Positions 45,764-56,867 are shown, numbered from the stretch's first letter. The stretch is 64,000 nucleotides of DNA from Pleomorphomonas oryzae DSM 16300 (GCF_000422965.1 NZ_AUHB01000009.1:175147-239146), one strand, 5' to 3'. Notes: generated by a model from the sequence alone, not told the origin. A program made the numbers and translations.

Positions 45764-47077
45764 TCAGCTCTCGCCTTGCCGCTCGCGACGCAAGCGAGAC
45801 CAATAGTCGAGGCGCTTCCTGAGCTCGCGCTCGAAACCACGCTCAACCGGCTGGTAGAACGACCGGCGGCCCATCTTCTCCGGGAAGTAATCCTGACCGG
45901 AGAAGGCGTCGGGCTCATCGTGGTCGTAGCGGTAGCCGGAGCCGTAGCCCTCGCCCTTCATCAGCTTGGTCGGGGCATTGAGGATATGACGCGGCGGCAC
46001 CAGGCTGCCGAATTCCTTGGCGGCCGCCATCGCCGTCTTGAAGGCAGTGTACACGGCGTTGGACTTGGGGGCCGTCGCCACGTAGACGACAGCCTCGGCA
46101 ATGGCGAGTTCGCCTTCCGGCGAGCCGAGCATCTCGTAGGCGCCCTGGGCGGCGATGCAGACCGACAGCGCCTGCGGGTCGGCAAGGCCGATGTCCTCGG
46201 CGGCCATGCGGATCACCCGGCGGATGACGTAAAGGGGATCTTCGCCGGCATCGATCATGCGGCAGAAATAGTAGAGCGCCGCGTCGGGATCGGAACCGCG
46301 CACCGACTTGTGCAGCGCCGAAATCAGGTTGTAGTGGCCGTCCTGCGCCTTGTCGTAGACCGGCGCTCGCCGCTGGACGATCTCCTGCAGCGTCTTGGCG
46401 TCGAATACCTCATCTTCGCCGGCGGCGCGCCAGACGTCCTCGGCAAGCGTCAGCGCGGCGCGGCCGTCGCCGTCGGCCATGCGGACCAGCGCCGCTCTCG
46501 CCTCTTCATCGAGCGGCAGCGGCTTGCCGGTGACCGCCTCGGCGCGGTCGAGCAACTGGCCGATCGATGTTTCGTCATGCGCCTTGAACACCAGCACGTG
46601 GGCGCGCGACAGCAGGGCCGCGTTGAGCTCGAAGGACGGGTTCTCGGTGGTAGCGCCGATCAGCGTCACCGTGCCGTCTTCCATCACCGGCAGGAAGCTG
46701 TCCTGCTGGGCACGGTTGAAGCGGTGGATCTCGTCGATAAACAGCAGCGTGCCGCGCCCGAGCGCCCGCCGCTGGCGCGCCGCCTCGAACAGCTTCTTGA
46801 GGTCGGCGACGCCAGTGAAGATGGCCGACGCCTGCTCGAAGGCGAGGTTGGTCTCGTGGGCAAGCAGGCGGGCTACGGTGGTCTTGCCCGATCCGGGCGG
46901 TCCCCACAGAATCAGCGAACCGAGCGAGCCGGAAGCCAGCATGCGGGTGATGGTGCCGCTCGGCCCGACCAGATGATCCTGACCGACCACTTCCGACAAG
47001 CTGGCCGGGCGCAGCCGGTCGGCCAGCGGCCGGCCCGCCCGATTATCCGCCGTGCTGACGCCGAACAGGTCGCTCAT
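45764..47077 (-). CDS. rarA: Replication-associated recombination protein A (RarA/MgsA)
   Basis: AAA+ ATPase (437 aa) acting at stalled forks and single-strand gaps. Walker A LWGPPGSGKTTVARLLA near residue 60, Walker B LLFIDEIHRFNRAQQD near 110, sensor-1 LIGATTENPSFEL, then the MgsA tetramerisation domain with RKSVRGSDPDAALYY-like LHKSVRGSDPDAALYYFCRM. Its start overlaps the stop of the protease gene upstream by four bases. Position after rplQ and the protease gene is common in Hyphomicrobiales. Confidence 0.94.
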   Translation of the reverse strand: MSDLFGVSTADNRAGRPLADRLRPASLSEVVGQDHLVGPSGTITRMLASGSLGSLILWGPPGSGKTTVARLLAHETNLAFEQASAIFTGVADLKKLFEAARQRRALGRGTLLFIDEIHRFNRAQQDSFLPVMEDGTVTLIGATTENPSFELNAALLSRAHVLVFKAHDETSIGQLLDRAEAVTGKPLPLDEEARAALVRMADGDGRAALTLAEDVWRAAGEDEVFDAKTLQEIVQRRAPVYDKAQDGHYNLISALHKSVRGSDPDAALYYFCRMIDAGEDPLYVIRRVIRMAAEDIGLADPQALSVCIAAQGAYEMLGSPEGELAIAEAVVYVATAPKSNAVYTAFKTAMAAAKEFGSLVPPRHILNAPTKLMKGEGYGSGYRYDHDEPDAFSGQDYFPEKMGRRSFYQPVERGFERELRKRLDYWSRLRRERQGES

Positions 47078-48501
47078 CGGAAGGCCATGCGCAGGACCTG
47101 ACCGTTGCGGTCGATGGCGACGCGCCAGAACATCGGGTCGGAGTTGGCCACGGCAGCCAGCACCTTGGTCGCCGTGATGTCGTTGCCGTTGACCGAGACG
47201 ATGATGTCACCCCGCTGCAGGCCGATACGATCGGCCGGCGAACCGGACGCGACGGCGGTGATCACCACGCCGGTCTGGCCGCGATAGGTCAGGCCGATTT
47301 CGGCAGCGACGGCTGGGGATACGTTGGCGACCGTCGCCCCCTGGAAGGGCGAATGTGCGTCGATCGTCAGAGTTTCCCGCGGCGTCGTCTCGGGCGCCGT
47401 CGTCAGCTTGACGGACACCTCGATCATTTTGCCGGCCCGGTTGATGGTCAGCTTGGCCACATTGCCGACACCCTTGGTGGCGAGGCGATAGTTGAAGACA
47501 CGGGGATCGCTGACTTCGACGCCATCGACGGCAACGATCAGGTCGCCGGCATCGAGGCCGGCCTCCTCGGCCGGGCTCTTGCGAAGAATGGAAGTGATCA
47601 GCACACCCGAGGGCCGATCGAGGCCAAGGCTCTCGGCGATGTCGGAGGTGACCGGCTGCAGTTCGGCACCGATCCAGGGAAGCTCGACGGCCGAGCCGCC
47701 ACGACGGGCCGAATCGACGAACACCTTGACCATGTTGGAGGGAATGGCAAAGCCGATGCCGTTGGAACCGCCGCCACGGGTGAAGATGGCCGTGTTGATA
47801 CCGACCAGCTTGCCATCCATGTCGACCAGTGCGCCACCGGAATTGCCGGGGTTGATGGCCGCATCCGTCTGGATGAAGAACTGATAGTCGGAAATGCCCA
47901 CCTGGCTGCGGGCCAAGGCCGAGACGATGCCCTGCGTCACCGTCTGTCCCACACCGAACGGATTGCCGATGGCGAGAACGAGATCACCCACCTGCAGCTC
48001 ATCGGAGTTGGCGAGCGGCAGCGTCGGCAGTTCGCCCTTGGGGGTGCGGATCTTCAGCACGGCGAGATCGAGCTGCTCGTCTTTGAGCACCACGTCGCAC
48101 TCGAACTCGCGGCGGTCGGCCAATGCCACCTTCACCTCATCGCCATCTTCGATGACGTGGTTGTTGGTGACGATGAGACCGGTAGGATCGACGATGACGC
48201 CGGAGCCGAGCGACTGCTGGTGCCGCTCGCGCTGTTGTCCGCCCAAACCGGGAATATCGCCGCCGAAAAACTGACGAAAAAACGGATCGTCCATCAGCGG
48301 CGAAGAGGCAACCTTGACCGTCTTGGTGGAATAGACGTTGACCACGGCCGGGCCGGCCACCTTGGCAACCGGCGCAAACGACAGCTTGACCTGCGCCTCG
48401 GAGGTCGGCAGCGCCCGTTCCTGAGCCGTCGCCGCTCCCAGCGACGCGCAGGCCAGGAAGCCAAAGGCCAGGATGAGGCGAGACAGTCCGTTGGGTCGCA
48501 T
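47074..48501 (-). CDS. Do-family (DegP/DegQ/MucD-like) periplasmic serine protease
   Basis: A 475-aa exported protease/chaperone. The signal peptide is at residues 1-26 (LILAFGFLACASLGAATAQ). The trypsin-like triad is visible as NNHVIED (His), DLAVLKI (Asp) and GNSGGALVD (Ser). Two PDZ domains follow, with ILRKSPAEEAGLDAGDLIVA and AVASGSPADRIGLQRGDIIV. The ATG at 48501 has GGAG seven bases upstream and starts a clean signal peptide; frames opening at 48531 or 48582 are less likely. It precedes and overlaps rarA. Confidence 0.9.
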   Translation of the reverse strand: MRPNGLSRLILAFGFLACASLGAATAQERALPTSEAQVKLSFAPVAKVAGPAVVNVYSTKTVKVASSPLMDDPFFRQFFGGDIPGLGGQQRERHQQSLGSGVIVDPTGLIVTNNHVIEDGDEVKVALADRREFECDVVLKDEQLDLAVLKIRTPKGELPTLPLANSDELQVGDLVLAIGNPFGVGQTVTQGIVSALARSQVGISDYQFFIQTDAAINPGNSGGALVDMDGKLVGINTAIFTRGGGSNGIGFAIPSNMVKVFVDSARRGGSAVELPWIGAELQPVTSDIAESLGLDRPSGVLITSILRKSPAEEAGLDAGDLIVAVDGVEVSDPRVFNYRLATKGVGNVAKLTINRAGKMIEVSVKLTTAPETTPRETLTIDAHSPFQGATVANVSPAVAAEIGLTYRGQTGVVITAVASGSPADRIGLQRGDIIVSVNGNDITATKVLAAVANSDPMFWRVAIDRNGQVLRMAFR

Positions 48502-48573
48502 CGCGTATCTCCGGAAGCGCATGATCGACATGCCGTCTTCTACGCCGCCGAATATGGCAACGAAAGGACGTCC

Positions 48574-48608
48574 AAACAACAAGGGGCGACCCGATGGGCC
48601 GCCCCTTG
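48574..48608 (-). terminator. Terminator of the alpha operon after rplQ
   Basis: Stem CAAGGGGCG (48580-48588) with CGCCCCTTG (48600-48608), followed on the minus strand by the T-rich TTGTTTGG. It lies 29 bp past the rplQ stop and just upstream of the protease gene. Confidence 0.8.
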
Positions 48609-48636
48609 CTCAACTTTCAGCGACGCTTATCGACGA

Positions 48637-49071
48637 TCAGGCGGCAGCCGTCTCGGCCTCGGCCGGCTGGGCAGCCTGGCGGGCCTTGTCGGCGGCGCCC
48701 TTGGCGGCGACGTCGCGATCAACGAACTCGATCACCGCGACCGCGGCCGAGTCGCCGTGACGGAAGCCGGCCTTCAGCACGCGGGTGTAACCACCGGCGC
48801 GGGCCTTGTAGCGGGGGCCAAGCACGTCGAACAGCTTCTTGGCAGCAACTTCGTTGTTCTGCAGCTCGGAAGCGAGCTGACGACGAGCAGCGAGATCACC
48901 CTTCTTGGCGATGGTCACCAGCTTCTCGACGATCGGACGCAGGTCCTTCGCCTTCGGCAGGGTGGTGACGATCTGCTCATGCTCGACCAGCGAGATGGCG
49001 AGGTTGGCGAGCATCGCCTTACGATGGCTCTGTGTGCGGTTGAACCGACGGCCCGCATTACCGTGACGCAT
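48637..49071 (-). CDS. rplQ: 50S ribosomal protein L17
   Basis: Large-subunit protein near the exit tunnel, 144 aa. The N-terminus [20 protein letters not shown] is the invariant L17 start. A Glu/Ala-rich tail ([13 protein letters not shown]) extends the core, as usual in alphaproteobacteria. It ends the ribosomal operon, 90 bp after rpoA. Confidence 0.97.
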   Translation of the reverse strand: MRHGNAGRRFNRTQSHRKAMLANLAISLVEHEQIVTTLPKAKDLRPIVEKLVTIAKKGDLAARRQLASELQNNEVAAKKLFDVLGPRYKARAGGYTRVLKAGFRHGDSAAVAVIEFVDRDVAAKGAADKARQAAQPAEAETAAA

Positions 49072-49161
49072 GGCCTACTCCTATTTGTCTTTCGCGCGGC
49101 TCACGCCGGGCATGTTGTTTTGAACGAGCCGGAGAGCCACGCCCTCCGGCGAGCGTGATGC

Positions 49162-50184
49162 TCAGTAGTTGTGGTCTTCGTAGCGCTTGGCCAGGTCTTC
49201 GATATTCTCGGGCGGCCAGTTCGGGACTTCCATGCCGAGATGCAACCCCATCTGCGCCAGCACTTCCTTGATCTCGTTGAGCGACTTGCGGCCGAAATTC
49301 GGCGTGCGGAGCATTTCCGCCTCGCTCTTCTGGATCAGATCGCCGATGTAGACGATGTTGTCGTTCTTCAGGCAGTTGGCCGAACGGACCGACAGCTCGA
49401 GCTCGTCGACCTTCTTGAGCAGCGCCGGATTGAAGGCGAGCTCCGGAACGGTCTCGACCTTGGTGTCCTTCTGCGGCTCTTCGAAGTTGACGAAGATCGC
49501 CAGTTGGTCCTGGAGAATACGGGCAGCGTAGGCAACAGCGTCCTCAGGCTTCACCGAACCGTCGGTCTCGACGGTCAGCGTCAGCTTGTCGAGGTCGAGA
49601 TCCTGGCCCTCGCGGGTGTTCTCGACCTTGTAGGACACCTTGCGAACCGGCGAGTAGAGGCTGTCGACCGGGATCAGACCGATCGGAGCATCTTCGGGAC
49701 GGTTGCGGTCGGCCGGGACGTAGCCCTTGCCGGTGTCGACCGTGAACTCCATGCGGATCTCGGCGCCCTCGTCGAGGGTGCAGAGAACCAGCTCGGGATT
49801 CAGGATCTCGATGTCGCCAACGGTCTGGATGTCGCCAGCGGTGACGACGCCCGGACCCTGCTTGCGCACGACCATCCGCTTCGGGCCCTGGCCCTGCATG
49901 CGGACGGCGATTTCCTTGATGTTGAGGATGATGTCAGTGACGTCCTCACGCACGCCGCCGATCGAGGAGAACTCGTGCAGCACGCCGTCGATCTGAACCG
50001 CCGTCACCGCCGCACCCTGCAGCGAGGACAAGAGGACACGACGGAGCGCGTTGCCGAGCGTCAGGCCAAAGCCGCGCTCGAGCGGCGAGGCGACGACAGT
50101 CGCGAAGCGCTTCGGATCGCGGCTCGGGATAACCTCGAGCTTGTTCGGCTTCTTGAGCTCTTGCCAGTTCTTCTGGATGCTCAC
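49162..50184 (-). CDS. rpoA: RNA polymerase alpha subunit
   Basis: A 340-aa subunit that nucleates RNA polymerase assembly. The N-terminal domain shows [20 protein letters not shown]; the C-terminal domain, which contacts UP elements and activators, shows [19 protein letters not shown] and [17 protein letters not shown]. Full length and intact. It lies between rpsK (115 bp away) and rplQ. Confidence 0.98.
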   Translation of the reverse strand: MSIQKNWQELKKPNKLEVIPSRDPKRFATVVASPLERGFGLTLGNALRRVLLSSLQGAAVTAVQIDGVLHEFSSIGGVREDVTDIILNIKEIAVRMQGQGPKRMVVRKQGPGVVTAGDIQTVGDIEILNPELVLCTLDEGAEIRMEFTVDTGKGYVPADRNRPEDAPIGLIPVDSLYSPVRKVSYKVENTREGQDLDLDKLTLTVETDGSVKPEDAVAYAARILQDQLAIFVNFEEPQKDTKVETVPELAFNPALLKKVDELELSVRSANCLKNDNIVYIGDLIQKSEAEMLRTPNFGRKSLNEIKEVLAQMGLHLGMEVPNWPPENIEDLAKRYEDHNY

Positions 50185-50299
50185 GTTGATACCCTTTCAT
50201 ATGAAGCGGTTCGCCGCGGGCCGCATCCCCCGCAGGGACCACCGCCTTGACGGGCCATGCCCGGCGCCTTGCCGGCCACCGGACGTTCGCGGATGAGCG

Positions 50300-50692
50300 T
50301 CAGACGCGGCGACGCTTACGCGGACGGCAACCGTTGTGCGGGATCGGGGTAACGTCGCGGATCGAGCTGACCAGGAAACCGGCGGCCTGCAGAGCGCGCA
50401 GCGCCGATTCACGGCCGGAGCCCGGACCGCAGACTTCGACTTCCAGAGTCTTCACGCCATGCTCGGACGCCTTGCGAGCGGCATCCTCGGCGGCCATCTG
50501 GGCGGCATACGGGGTCGACTTGCGCGAACCCTTGAAGCCCATGGTGCCAGCCGACGACCAGGAGATGGTGTTGCCCTGAGCGTCAGTGATGGTGATCATC
50601 GTGTTGTTGAAGGTAGAGTTCACGTGGGCGATGCCGGACGTGATGTTCTTGCGTTCGCGACGGCGGACGCGGCCTGCGGCTTCCTTGGCCAT
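50300..50692 (-). CDS. rpsK: 30S ribosomal protein S11
   Basis: Small-subunit platform protein, 130 aa. [20 protein letters not shown] and [20 protein letters not shown] are diagnostic, as is the basic C-terminus [13 protein letters not shown] 250-bp spacer separates it from rpsM, which is long for this operon. Confidence 0.98.
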   Translation of the reverse strand: MAKEAAGRVRRRERKNITSGIAHVNSTFNNTMITITDAQGNTISWSSAGTMGFKGSRKSTPYAAQMAAEDAARKASEHGVKTLEVEVCGPGSGRESALRALQAAGFLVSSIRDVTPIPHNGCRPRKRRRV

Positions 50693-50942
50693 GCTCTCTT
50701 CTCTCTCGTTTCGATCTCGTCACCGCCGTAATTCCAGCGGCTACACCGGAGCGCACGCCTCTTGTAGAAACCCAGCGCACCGGAACGAATTCGGGAGGGC
50801 ACCCTGCCCTTCCCCCTGTCGGCGAACGGTCCTCTCAGACCTTCCACCATGGACAAAGCGCCGACCGCGATTGCTCGCGGAACCGGCGCCATGTCCGAAC
50901 CCTGTCGCCAGCCCGGCATTGCACCGGGCCGACGAAAAGGAA

Positions 50943-51311
50943 TTACTTCTTCTTGCCGGCGATCGCCTTGGCCGGACCCTTGCGGGTACGGGCATTGGTG
51001 TGCGTGCGCTGGCCGCGGACCGGCAGGCCCTTGCGGTGACGCAGACCGCGATAGCAGCCGAGGTCCATGAGGCGCTTGATGTTCATCGCGGTCTCACGGC
51101 GGAGGTCACCCTCGACGACGTAGTCACGATCGATCACTTCGCGGATCTGCAGAACTTCGGCGTCCGAAAGCTCGTTGACGCGCTTGGCCTGATCGATGCC
51201 GACCTTGCCCAGGATTTCCTCGGCGAACTTCGGGCCGATGCCATGGATATACTGCAGCGCGATCAGGGCGCGCTTGGCGGTGGGAATATTGACGCCAGCG
51301 ATACGGGCCAC
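50943..51311 (-). CDS. rpsM: 30S ribosomal protein S13
   Basis: Head protein of the small subunit contacting the P-site tRNA and L5, 122 aa. [33 protein letters not shown] and the tail [20 protein letters not shown] are typical. A candidate promoter lies about 200 bp upstream, so the genes from rpsM to rplQ may be partly separate from the spc block. Confidence 0.98.
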   Translation of the reverse strand: MARIAGVNIPTAKRALIALQYIHGIGPKFAEEILGKVGIDQAKRVNELSDAEVLQIREVIDRDYVVEGDLRRETAMNIKRLMDLGCYRGLRHRKGLPVRGQRTHTNARTRKGPAKAIAGKKK

Positions 51312-51632
51312 TTCACTTCACTCCTGTCGACGCGATCCTTTTGGATCGCTCCCTCCCCCGTTCGAGCCGTGGAGGTCGGTGTCTAGACGGCGGCCCATCA
51401 GGCGGCGCCGGCCGGGTTATTGTTCGCGAGACCGATAACACTGCGTCCAACATGGACAAGCGCATACGGGCCATCGCACGAAGAACCCGTGGATAGGTGG
51501 CGGTTCATAGCCGGAACCGGCCTCTCCGTCAACCTTTCGGACACGGGTTTGTCGCCGAAATCGCCGCCGGAAAGTCCGATCGGCGACCGATCGCCCGGCG
51601 ATGGAACTCAAGTTCCTCGCTGGGCGTCCGTC
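51312..51632. other. 321-bp spacer between adk and rpsM
   Basis: No gene seen. It contains a good sigma-70-like promoter on the minus strand (51504-51532) and a short stem GCGATCC/GGATCGC just upstream of rpsM (about 51333-51350). Confidence 0.5.
51504..51532 (-). promoter_or_regulatory. Candidate sigma-70 promoter for rpsM-rpsK-rpoA-rplQ
   Basis: On the minus strand TTGACG (51532-51527) and TATGAA (51509-51504) are separated by 17 bp. The spacing is ideal and the -35 box fits the alphaproteobacterial TTGACR pattern. It would give a 5' leader of about 190 nt before rpsM. Confidence 0.45.
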
Positions 51633-52211
51633 TCATTCGAGGGCGGCGCGAATCGCGCTGGTGACCTCTTCGATGGGGGCCATGCCATCAACCGACTTCA
51701 ACAAGCCGCTCTTGGCATAGAAAGGGGTCAGTGCCGCGGTCAGCGCCCGGAACTCTTCGAGGCGCTTGCGGAACACTTCCGGGTTGTCATCCTTGCGCAC
51801 CGGCTGCCCGGCCGCCTTGGCGTCCTCGGCACGGCGAACGATGCGGTCGACAAGCTTTTCCGCGTCGACTTTGAATTCGATCACCGCATCGAGCTTGAGC
51901 TTCTTGTCGGCAAGCAGCTTGTCCAGCGCCTCGGCCTGAGCCACGGTGCGCGGGAAACCATCCAGCACGAAACCGTTCTTGGCGTCGGGCGCTTCGATAC
52001 GATCGGAGACGATGCCGATGACAATCTCATCGGAGACCAGCTGGCCGGCGTCCATGACGGCCTTGGCCTTCTTGCCGATCTCGGTGCCGGCGGCGACAGC
52101 CTCGCGCAGCATATCACCGGTCGACAGCTGGACGATACCGTAACGGTCGACCAGCTTCTGCGCCTGCGTCCCCTTGCCGGCGCCCGGCGGCCCGAGAAGA
52201 ATCAGCCTCAT
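51633..52211 (-). CDS. adk: Adenylate kinase
   Basis: Interconverts ATP + AMP and 2 ADP. The 192-aa protein starts [20 protein letters not shown] (P-loop) and has [16 protein letters not shown] for AMP binding and [15 protein letters not shown]. It is the short-lid form, typical of alphaproteobacteria, without zinc cysteines. Its ATG overlaps the secY stop by four bases. Confidence 0.97.
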   Translation of the reverse strand: MRLILLGPPGAGKGTQAQKLVDRYGIVQLSTGDMLREAVAAGTEIGKKAKAVMDAGQLVSDEIVIGIVSDRIEAPDAKNGFVLDGFPRTVAQAEALDKLLADKKLKLDAVIEFKVDAEKLVDRIVRRAEDAKAAGQPVRKDDNPEVFRKRLEEFRALTAALTPFYAKSGLLKSVDGMAPIEEVTSAIRAALE

Positions 52212-53542
52212 CTACGCTTCCCCCGAAGTTTGCTCTTCTTGATCAGCCCTTCGTACTGATGGGCCAGCAGATGCCCCTGGATCTGGGACACGGTATCCAT
52301 GGTGACCGACACAACGATCAGCAGCGAGGTGCCGCCGAAGTAGAAGGGAACACCGGTGGTGGAGATCAGGAATTCGGGCAGCAGACAAACGACCACGAGG
52401 TAGATGGCACCGAGGACGTTGATGCGGGTCAGAACATAGTCGATGTAGGAGGCGGTGCGCTCGCCCGGCCGGATGCCGGGGACAAAACCGCCCTGCTTCT
52501 TGAGGTTCTCGGCCGTATCGGTCGGGTTGAACACGATGGCCGTGTAGAAGAAGGCGAAGAAGACGATCATCGCGGCGTAGGACAGCATGTAGAGCGGCTG
52601 GCCATGCGCCATCAACGTGCCGAAGGTCTGCAGCCAGCCGCCGGCGGCGTTGGCACCGGCAAAGCCGGTGATGGTGCCAGGGATCAGCAGGATCGACGAG
52701 GCGAAGATCGGCGGAATGACGCCGGACGTATTGAGCTTCAGCGGCAGATGGCTCGATTCGCCCTGGAACATCTTGTTGCCGACCTGGCGCTTCGGATACT
52801 GGATCAGCAGCCGGCGCTGGGCGCGTTCGAAGAAGACGATGCCGCCGATGACCGCCACGGCGAGGATCAGCACAGCCAGGATGATCGGCGTGGCGAGGGC
52901 GCCCTGACGGCCGAGCTCCAGCATGCCGACGAGGGCGTGCGGCAGGTTGGCGATGATGCCGGCGAAGATGATCAGCGACGTGCCCTGGCCGATACCGCGG
53001 GAGGTGATCTGCTCGCCCAGCCAAAGGAGGAACATGGTGCCGCCCATCAGCGACAGCACGGTGGATACCACGAAGGTCGGACCGGGGTTGAGGACGATCG
53101 AACCCTGCCCCTGCAGGCCGACGGCGATGCCGTAGGACTGAACGGCGGCCAAGAGCACCGTCAGGTAGCGGGTGTACTGGTTGATCTTCTTGCGGCCCGA
53201 CTCGCCTTCCTTCTTGACCGCTTCCAGCGCCGGAATGACCGAGGTCAGGAGCTGGATGATGATCGAGGCAGAGATGTAGGGCATGATGCCCAGGGCGAAG
53301 ATGGCCATGCGGCCAACGGCGCCGCCGGAAAACATGTTGAACAGGCCAAGGATGCCCTGACTCTGCTGCTTGAACGCATCAGCGAGCGCCTGCAGGTTTA
53401 TGCCCGGCAGCGGGATGTAGGTGCCGAGGCGATACACCAGAAGGGCGCCAAGGGTGAACCAAATCCGCTTCTTGAGCTCTTCCGCCTTGGCGAGCGCGCC
53501 AAAATTCAGATTTGCAGCGAGTTGTTCTGCCGCAGAGGCCAT
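52208..53542 (-). CDS. secY: Protein translocase subunit SecY
   Basis: Main channel subunit of the Sec translocon, 444 aa, ten transmembrane helices. The plug/TM2 region [39 protein letters not shown], and cytosolic loop with [20 protein letters not shown] are conserved. A 280-bp spacer lies upstream, unlike the tight rplO-secY spacing common elsewhere, and may hold its own promoter. Confidence 0.98.
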   Translation of the reverse strand: MASAAEQLAANLNFGALAKAEELKKRIWFTLGALLVYRLGTYIPLPGINLQALADAFKQQSQGILGLFNMFSGGAVGRMAIFALGIMPYISASIIIQLLTSVIPALEAVKKEGESGRKKINQYTRYLTVLLAAVQSYGIAVGLQGQGSIVLNPGPTFVVSTVLSLMGGTMFLLWLGEQITSRGIGQGTSLIIFAGIIANLPHALVGMLELGRQGALATPIILAVLILAVAVIGGIVFFERAQRRLLIQYPKRQVGNKMFQGESSHLPLKLNTSGVIPPIFASSILLIPGTITGFAGANAAGGWLQTFGTLMAHGQPLYMLSYAAMIVFFAFFYTAIVFNPTDTAENLKKQGGFVPGIRPGERTASYIDYVLTRINVLGAIYLVVVCLLPEFLISTTGVPFYFGGTSLLIVVSVTMDTVSQIQGHLLAHQYEGLIKKSKLRGKRR

Positions 53543-53695
53543 GTCTCACTCCGCCCGAATGGGGAACCTCGGGGTGCACCGCCCCGCCGTTGCGAGACCG
53601 TTCCACCCGTCATGCCGCCGGCCTTAGCGCCTTCGAGCGATTCGATGAAGCGCCTTGTTCCGGTTTCGGACCGCCGCGGCGCAGGAATCCACGCG

Positions 53696-53730
53696 CAAGC
53701 CAATCCAGACCGTCCGCTATATAGACCCAA
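53696..53730 (-). promoter_or_regulatory. Weak promoter candidate upstream of secY
   Basis: A CTATAT -10 hexamer on the minus strand (53724-53719) about 177 bp upstream of secY, inside an inverted repeat GTCCGC/GCGGAC. The matching -35 box is poor (CTTATT), so confidence is low. Confidence 0.22.
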
Positions 53731-53822
53731 GTCGCGGACGAAATAAGCCCCCGGGAGATGCCGAATTCAACGCGTCGCGAAAACGATCACGTGAAGACGG
53801 CGTCATCCCGAGGGCGTTGTCG

Positions 53823-54290
53823 TTACGCCTTGGCGGCCACCGAAACGGTGATCTTGCCGCCGGCAGCCTCGATCGCCGCGACCGCGGGTGCCGAAGCACC
53901 GACGACCTCGAAGGTCAGGGCCGACTTGATCTCACCACCGAGAATGCGCACGCCATCGAGCGTACGGCGCAGCAGGCCGGCAGCGACCAGCGCTTCGACG
54001 GTCACCGGCGCCTTGGCGTCGAGCTTCTTGGCGTCGACAGCGGCCTGGACCTTCGTCAGGCTGATCTCGTTGAGATCGAGCGCGAAGATGTTCTTGAAAC
54101 CGCGCTTCGGCAGACGGCGATGCAGAGGCATCTGACCGCCTTCGAAACCGGCAATGGCAACGCCCGACCGCGAGGTCTGGCCCTTGACGCCGCGACCGGC
54201 GGTCTTGCCCTTGCCCGAGCCGATACCGCGACCGACGCGCATGCGCGGCTTGTTCGCGCCTTCGTTATCCTTGAGCTCGTTGAGCTTCAT
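53823..54290 (-). CDS. rplO: 50S ribosomal protein L15
   Basis: A 155-aa large-subunit assembly protein. [20 protein letters not shown], the Gly-rich [19 protein letters not shown] and [18 protein letters not shown] are diagnostic. It lies 29 bp after rpmD and is the last gene before the 280-bp spacer to secY. Confidence 0.98.
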   Translation of the reverse strand: MKLNELKDNEGANKPRMRVGRGIGSGKGKTAGRGVKGQTSRSGVAIAGFEGGQMPLHRRLPKRGFKNIFALDLNEISLTKVQAAVDAKKLDAKAPVTVEALVAAGLLRRTLDGVRILGGEIKSALTFEVVGASAPAVAAIEAAGGKITVSVAAKA

Positions 54291-54319
54291 TTCATCGATC
54301 CTTTCGACCGGCGGGTATC

Positions 54320-54523
54320 TCAGGCCTCGTCCACGACGCGGACGAGGTGCTGGACCTTCGCGATCATGCCGCGCACCGAAGGAGTATCCTCCAGCGTCGA
54401 CGTGCGGTGCAGCTTGTTGAGACCGAGGCCGACCAGCGTCGCGCGCTGATCAGCGGGACGGCGGACGGGGCTGTAGATCTGCTCGACCGTAACGGTCTTG
54501 CTCGACTTCTTCTTGGGCGACAT
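54320..54523 (-). CDS. rpmD: 50S ribosomal protein L30
   Basis: A 67-aa protein, [20 protein letters not shown], with [20 protein letters not shown], the L30 core. An ATG three codons upstream (54532) would add MKT. It sits between rpsE and rplO. Confidence 0.96.
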   Translation of the reverse strand: MSPKKKSSKTVTVEQIYSPVRRPADQRATLVGLGLNKLHRTSTLEDTPSVRGMIAKVQHLVRVVDEA

Positions 54524-54589
54524 GGTTTTCACCTTACGAAAGCCAGTTTACGAATGAGGAGGGAGGCAGGCCTCCCCCCGTTCGATCCA

Positions 54590-55168
54590 TCAGCCTTCGG
54601 CCGACGCCGCAGCTTCCGGGTCGATGTCGCGACGACGGGACTGCAGGGCCGAAACCTTGAGACCACGGCGGGCGGCAACCGACCGCGGGCTATCTTCGTT
54701 CGCCAGGGCGGAGAAGGTAGCGCGGATCATGTTGTAGGGGTTCGACGAGCCGAGCGACTTGGCAACCACGTCCTGGATGCCAAGGGTCTCGAACACGGCG
54801 CGCATCGGGCCACCGGCGATGATGCCGGTACCAGCCGGAGCGGTGCGCACGTAGACGCGACCGGCGCCCCAGCGCCCAGCGACGTCATGATGCAGCGTCC
54901 GGCCTTCCTTCAGCGGCACGCGCACGAGGGCACGCTTGGCGGCTTCCGTCGCCTTGCGGATGGCCTCGGGCACTTCACGCGCCTTGCCGTGGCCGTATCC
55001 GACACGGCCCTTCTGGTCGCCAACGACGACGAGCGCGGCGAAGCCGAAGCGACGACCACCCTTCACCACCTTGGCGACACGGTTGATATGGACCAGGCGA
55101 TCGACGAACTCGCTGTCGCGCTCTTCGTTGCGATCCCGGTCCCGGTTATTGCGTTCACGTTCAGCCAT
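54590..55168 (-). CDS. rpsE: 30S ribosomal protein S5
   Basis: A 192-aa protein important for decoding fidelity. [20 protein letters not shown], the dsRNA-binding-like core, is followed by [20 protein letters not shown] and [18 protein letters not shown]. An N-terminal charged extension ([19 protein letters not shown]) is rich in Arg/Asp/Glu. Confidence 0.98.
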   Translation of the reverse strand: MAERERNNRDRDRNEERDSEFVDRLVHINRVAKVVKGGRRFGFAALVVVGDQKGRVGYGHGKAREVPEAIRKATEAAKRALVRVPLKEGRTLHHDVAGRWGAGRVYVRTAPAGTGIIAGGPMRAVFETLGIQDVVAKSLGSSNPYNMIRATFSALANEDSPRSVAARRGLKVSALQSRRRDIDPEAAASAEG

Positions 55169-55198
55169 TGTCTTTATCTCTCTCGATCGGGACCGGCC

Positions 55199-55558
55199 TT
55201 AGAAGTCGAGTCCGCCCTCGCGGGCGGCATCCGCGAGCGCCTTGATGCGGCCGTGGTACAGGAACTGTCCACGATCGAAGATGACCGAAGTCACCCCCGC
55301 CGCCTTGGCGCGTTCTGCGATGAGCTTGCCGACCACGGCGGCCGCGGCCACGTTGGCCCCGGTCTTCAGAGCGTCGCGGACGTCCTTGTCGAGGGTCGAC
55401 GCGGACGCCAGGGTGCGACCCTGAACGTCATCGATAACCTGTGCATAGATGTGCAGCGACGAGCGATGCACGGAAAGCCGGAGGCGACCGTTGGCCGCCG
55501 CCTTGATCGCGCGGCGCACGCGGGCGCGGCGGCGATCGTTGCCGGTGAGGTGAGCCAT
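55199..55558 (-). CDS. rplR: 50S ribosomal protein L18
   Basis: 5S-rRNA-binding protein, 119 aa. [20 protein letters not shown] and [15 protein letters not shown] at the N-terminus and [20 protein letters not shown] at the C-terminus are typical. It follows rplF by 10 bp. Confidence 0.97.
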   Translation of the reverse strand: MAHLTGNDRRRARVRRAIKAAANGRLRLSVHRSSLHIYAQVIDDVQGRTLASASTLDKDVRDALKTGANVAAAAVVGKLIAERAKAAGVTSVIFDRGQFLYHGRIKALADAAREGGLDF

Positions 55559-55568
55559 GATCGTCCCC

Positions 55569-56105
55569 TTACTTCTTCTTGCCTTCCTTGCGGACGATGA
55601 ACTCGCCCGCGTACTTCACGCCCTTGCCCTTATAGGGCTCCGGCGGACGGTACTTGCGGATTTCGGCGGCAACTTGCCCGACACGCTGGGCGTCGATACC
55701 GGAGATGACGATTTCCGTCGGCTTCGGAACGACGATCGCGATGCCTTCCGGCACCGGATAGGCGATGTCATGGCTATAGCCCAGCGACAGCTGCAGGGTC
55801 TTGCCCTGGAGCGCCGCCTTGTAGCCAACGCCGGAGATCTCGAGCTTCTTTTCGAAGCCGACCGTCACACCCTTGATCAGGTTGGCGATCTGCGTACGGG
55901 ACATGCCCCAGCTGGCGCGGGCCAGCTTGGTCTCGTCCTTGGGCTCGATCTTGATCGAGCCGTCTTCCGTCTTGGCGACGTTGACGTGCTCGTTCAAAGC
56001 GAATTTGAGCGTGCCCTTCGGTCCCTTGACCGAAACGGTCTGCCCAGCGATGTCGGCTGTGACCCCCGAGGGGACCGGAACAGCCTTCTTGCCAATGCGC
56101 GACAT
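55569..56105 (-). CDS. rplF: 50S ribosomal protein L6
   Basis: A 178-aa protein near the factor-binding site. [20 protein letters not shown] and the C-terminal [20 protein letters not shown] are diagnostic. It lies between rpsH (27 bp) and rplR. Confidence 0.98.
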   Translation of the reverse strand: MSRIGKKAVPVPSGVTADIAGQTVSVKGPKGTLKFALNEHVNVAKTEDGSIKIEPKDETKLARASWGMSRTQIANLIKGVTVGFEKKLEISGVGYKAALQGKTLQLSLGYSHDIAYPVPEGIAIVVPKPTEIVISGIDAQRVGQVAAEIRKYRPPEPYKGKGVKYAGEFIVRKEGKKK

Positions 56106-56132
56106 GGTTTTGAACCCGTTTCCAGTCGAAGG

Positions 56133-56528
56133 TTAGAAGACGCGGCAGAGAACTTCGCCACCGACGTTCTGCTCGCGGGCATCGTGGTCGGCCATCACAC
56201 CGCGGGGGGTGCTGAGGATCGACACACCGAGGCCGTTGGCAACTCGGGGCAGGTTCTTCACCGAAGCGTAAACGCGGCGGCCCGGCTTGGAGACGCGCTC
56301 GATCGTACGGATGACACCAAGGCCATCATAGTACTTGAGTTCAATCTCAAACTCGGTACGACCTTCGGCATCAACCTCGGCGTAGCCACGCAGGAAGCCC
56401 TCAGCGACCAGGACATCGAGGACGTTCTTACGCAGCTTGGAAGCCGGCGTAGACACCTTCGACATCTTGCGCATCTGGGCATTACGAATGCGGGTGAGCA
56501 TATCACCCAAAGGATCGGTCATCGGCAT
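56133..56528 (-). CDS. rpsH: 30S ribosomal protein S8
   Basis: A 131-aa 16S-binding protein, and in E. coli the translational repressor of the spc operon. [20 protein letters not shown] and the C-terminal [20 protein letters not shown] are typical. Two Met codons (MPM) make the first two residues uncertain. Confidence 0.97.
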   Translation of the reverse strand: MPMTDPLGDMLTRIRNAQMRKMSKVSTPASKLRKNVLDVLVAEGFLRGYAEVDAEGRTEFEIELKYYDGLGVIRTIERVSKPGRRVYASVKNLPRVANGLGVSILSTPRGVMADHDAREQNVGGEVLCRVF

Positions 56529-56541
56529 GGGACCGTTCTCC

Positions 56542-56847
56542 TTACCAGCTCGACTTCACAAGACCAGGAATGAGACCGAGCGACCCCAGCTCACGCAGGG
56601 CGATACGGCTCATCTTGAGCTTGCGATAATAAGACCGCGGGCGGCCAGTGACTTCGCAGCGATTGCGGACACGCACTGCCGACGAGTTGCGCGGAAGCTC
56701 GGCGAGCTTCAGGCGAGCAGCGAACTGCTCCTCGATGGTCAGCGACTTGTCGCTCGCAACAGCCTTGAGGGCCTCACGCTTGGCGGAGAACTGCTTCACC
56801 AGCTTCTGGCGACGCTTGTTCTTTTCGATGGCGCTCTTCTTTGCCAT
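56542..56847 (-). CDS. rpsN: 30S ribosomal protein S14, long zinc-free form
   Basis: A 101-aa S14 without the zinc CxxC pairs of the short form. [20 protein letters not shown] and the C-terminal [20 protein letters not shown] are typical. It lies between rplE and rpsH. Confidence 0.97.
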   Translation of the reverse strand: MAKKSAIEKNKRRQKLVKQFSAKREALKAVASDKSLTIEEQFAARLKLAELPRNSSAVRVRNRCEVTGRPRSYYRKLKMSRIALRELGSLGLIPGLVKSSW

Positions 56848-56867
56848 TTAAATCCGAACCCCTCTCG

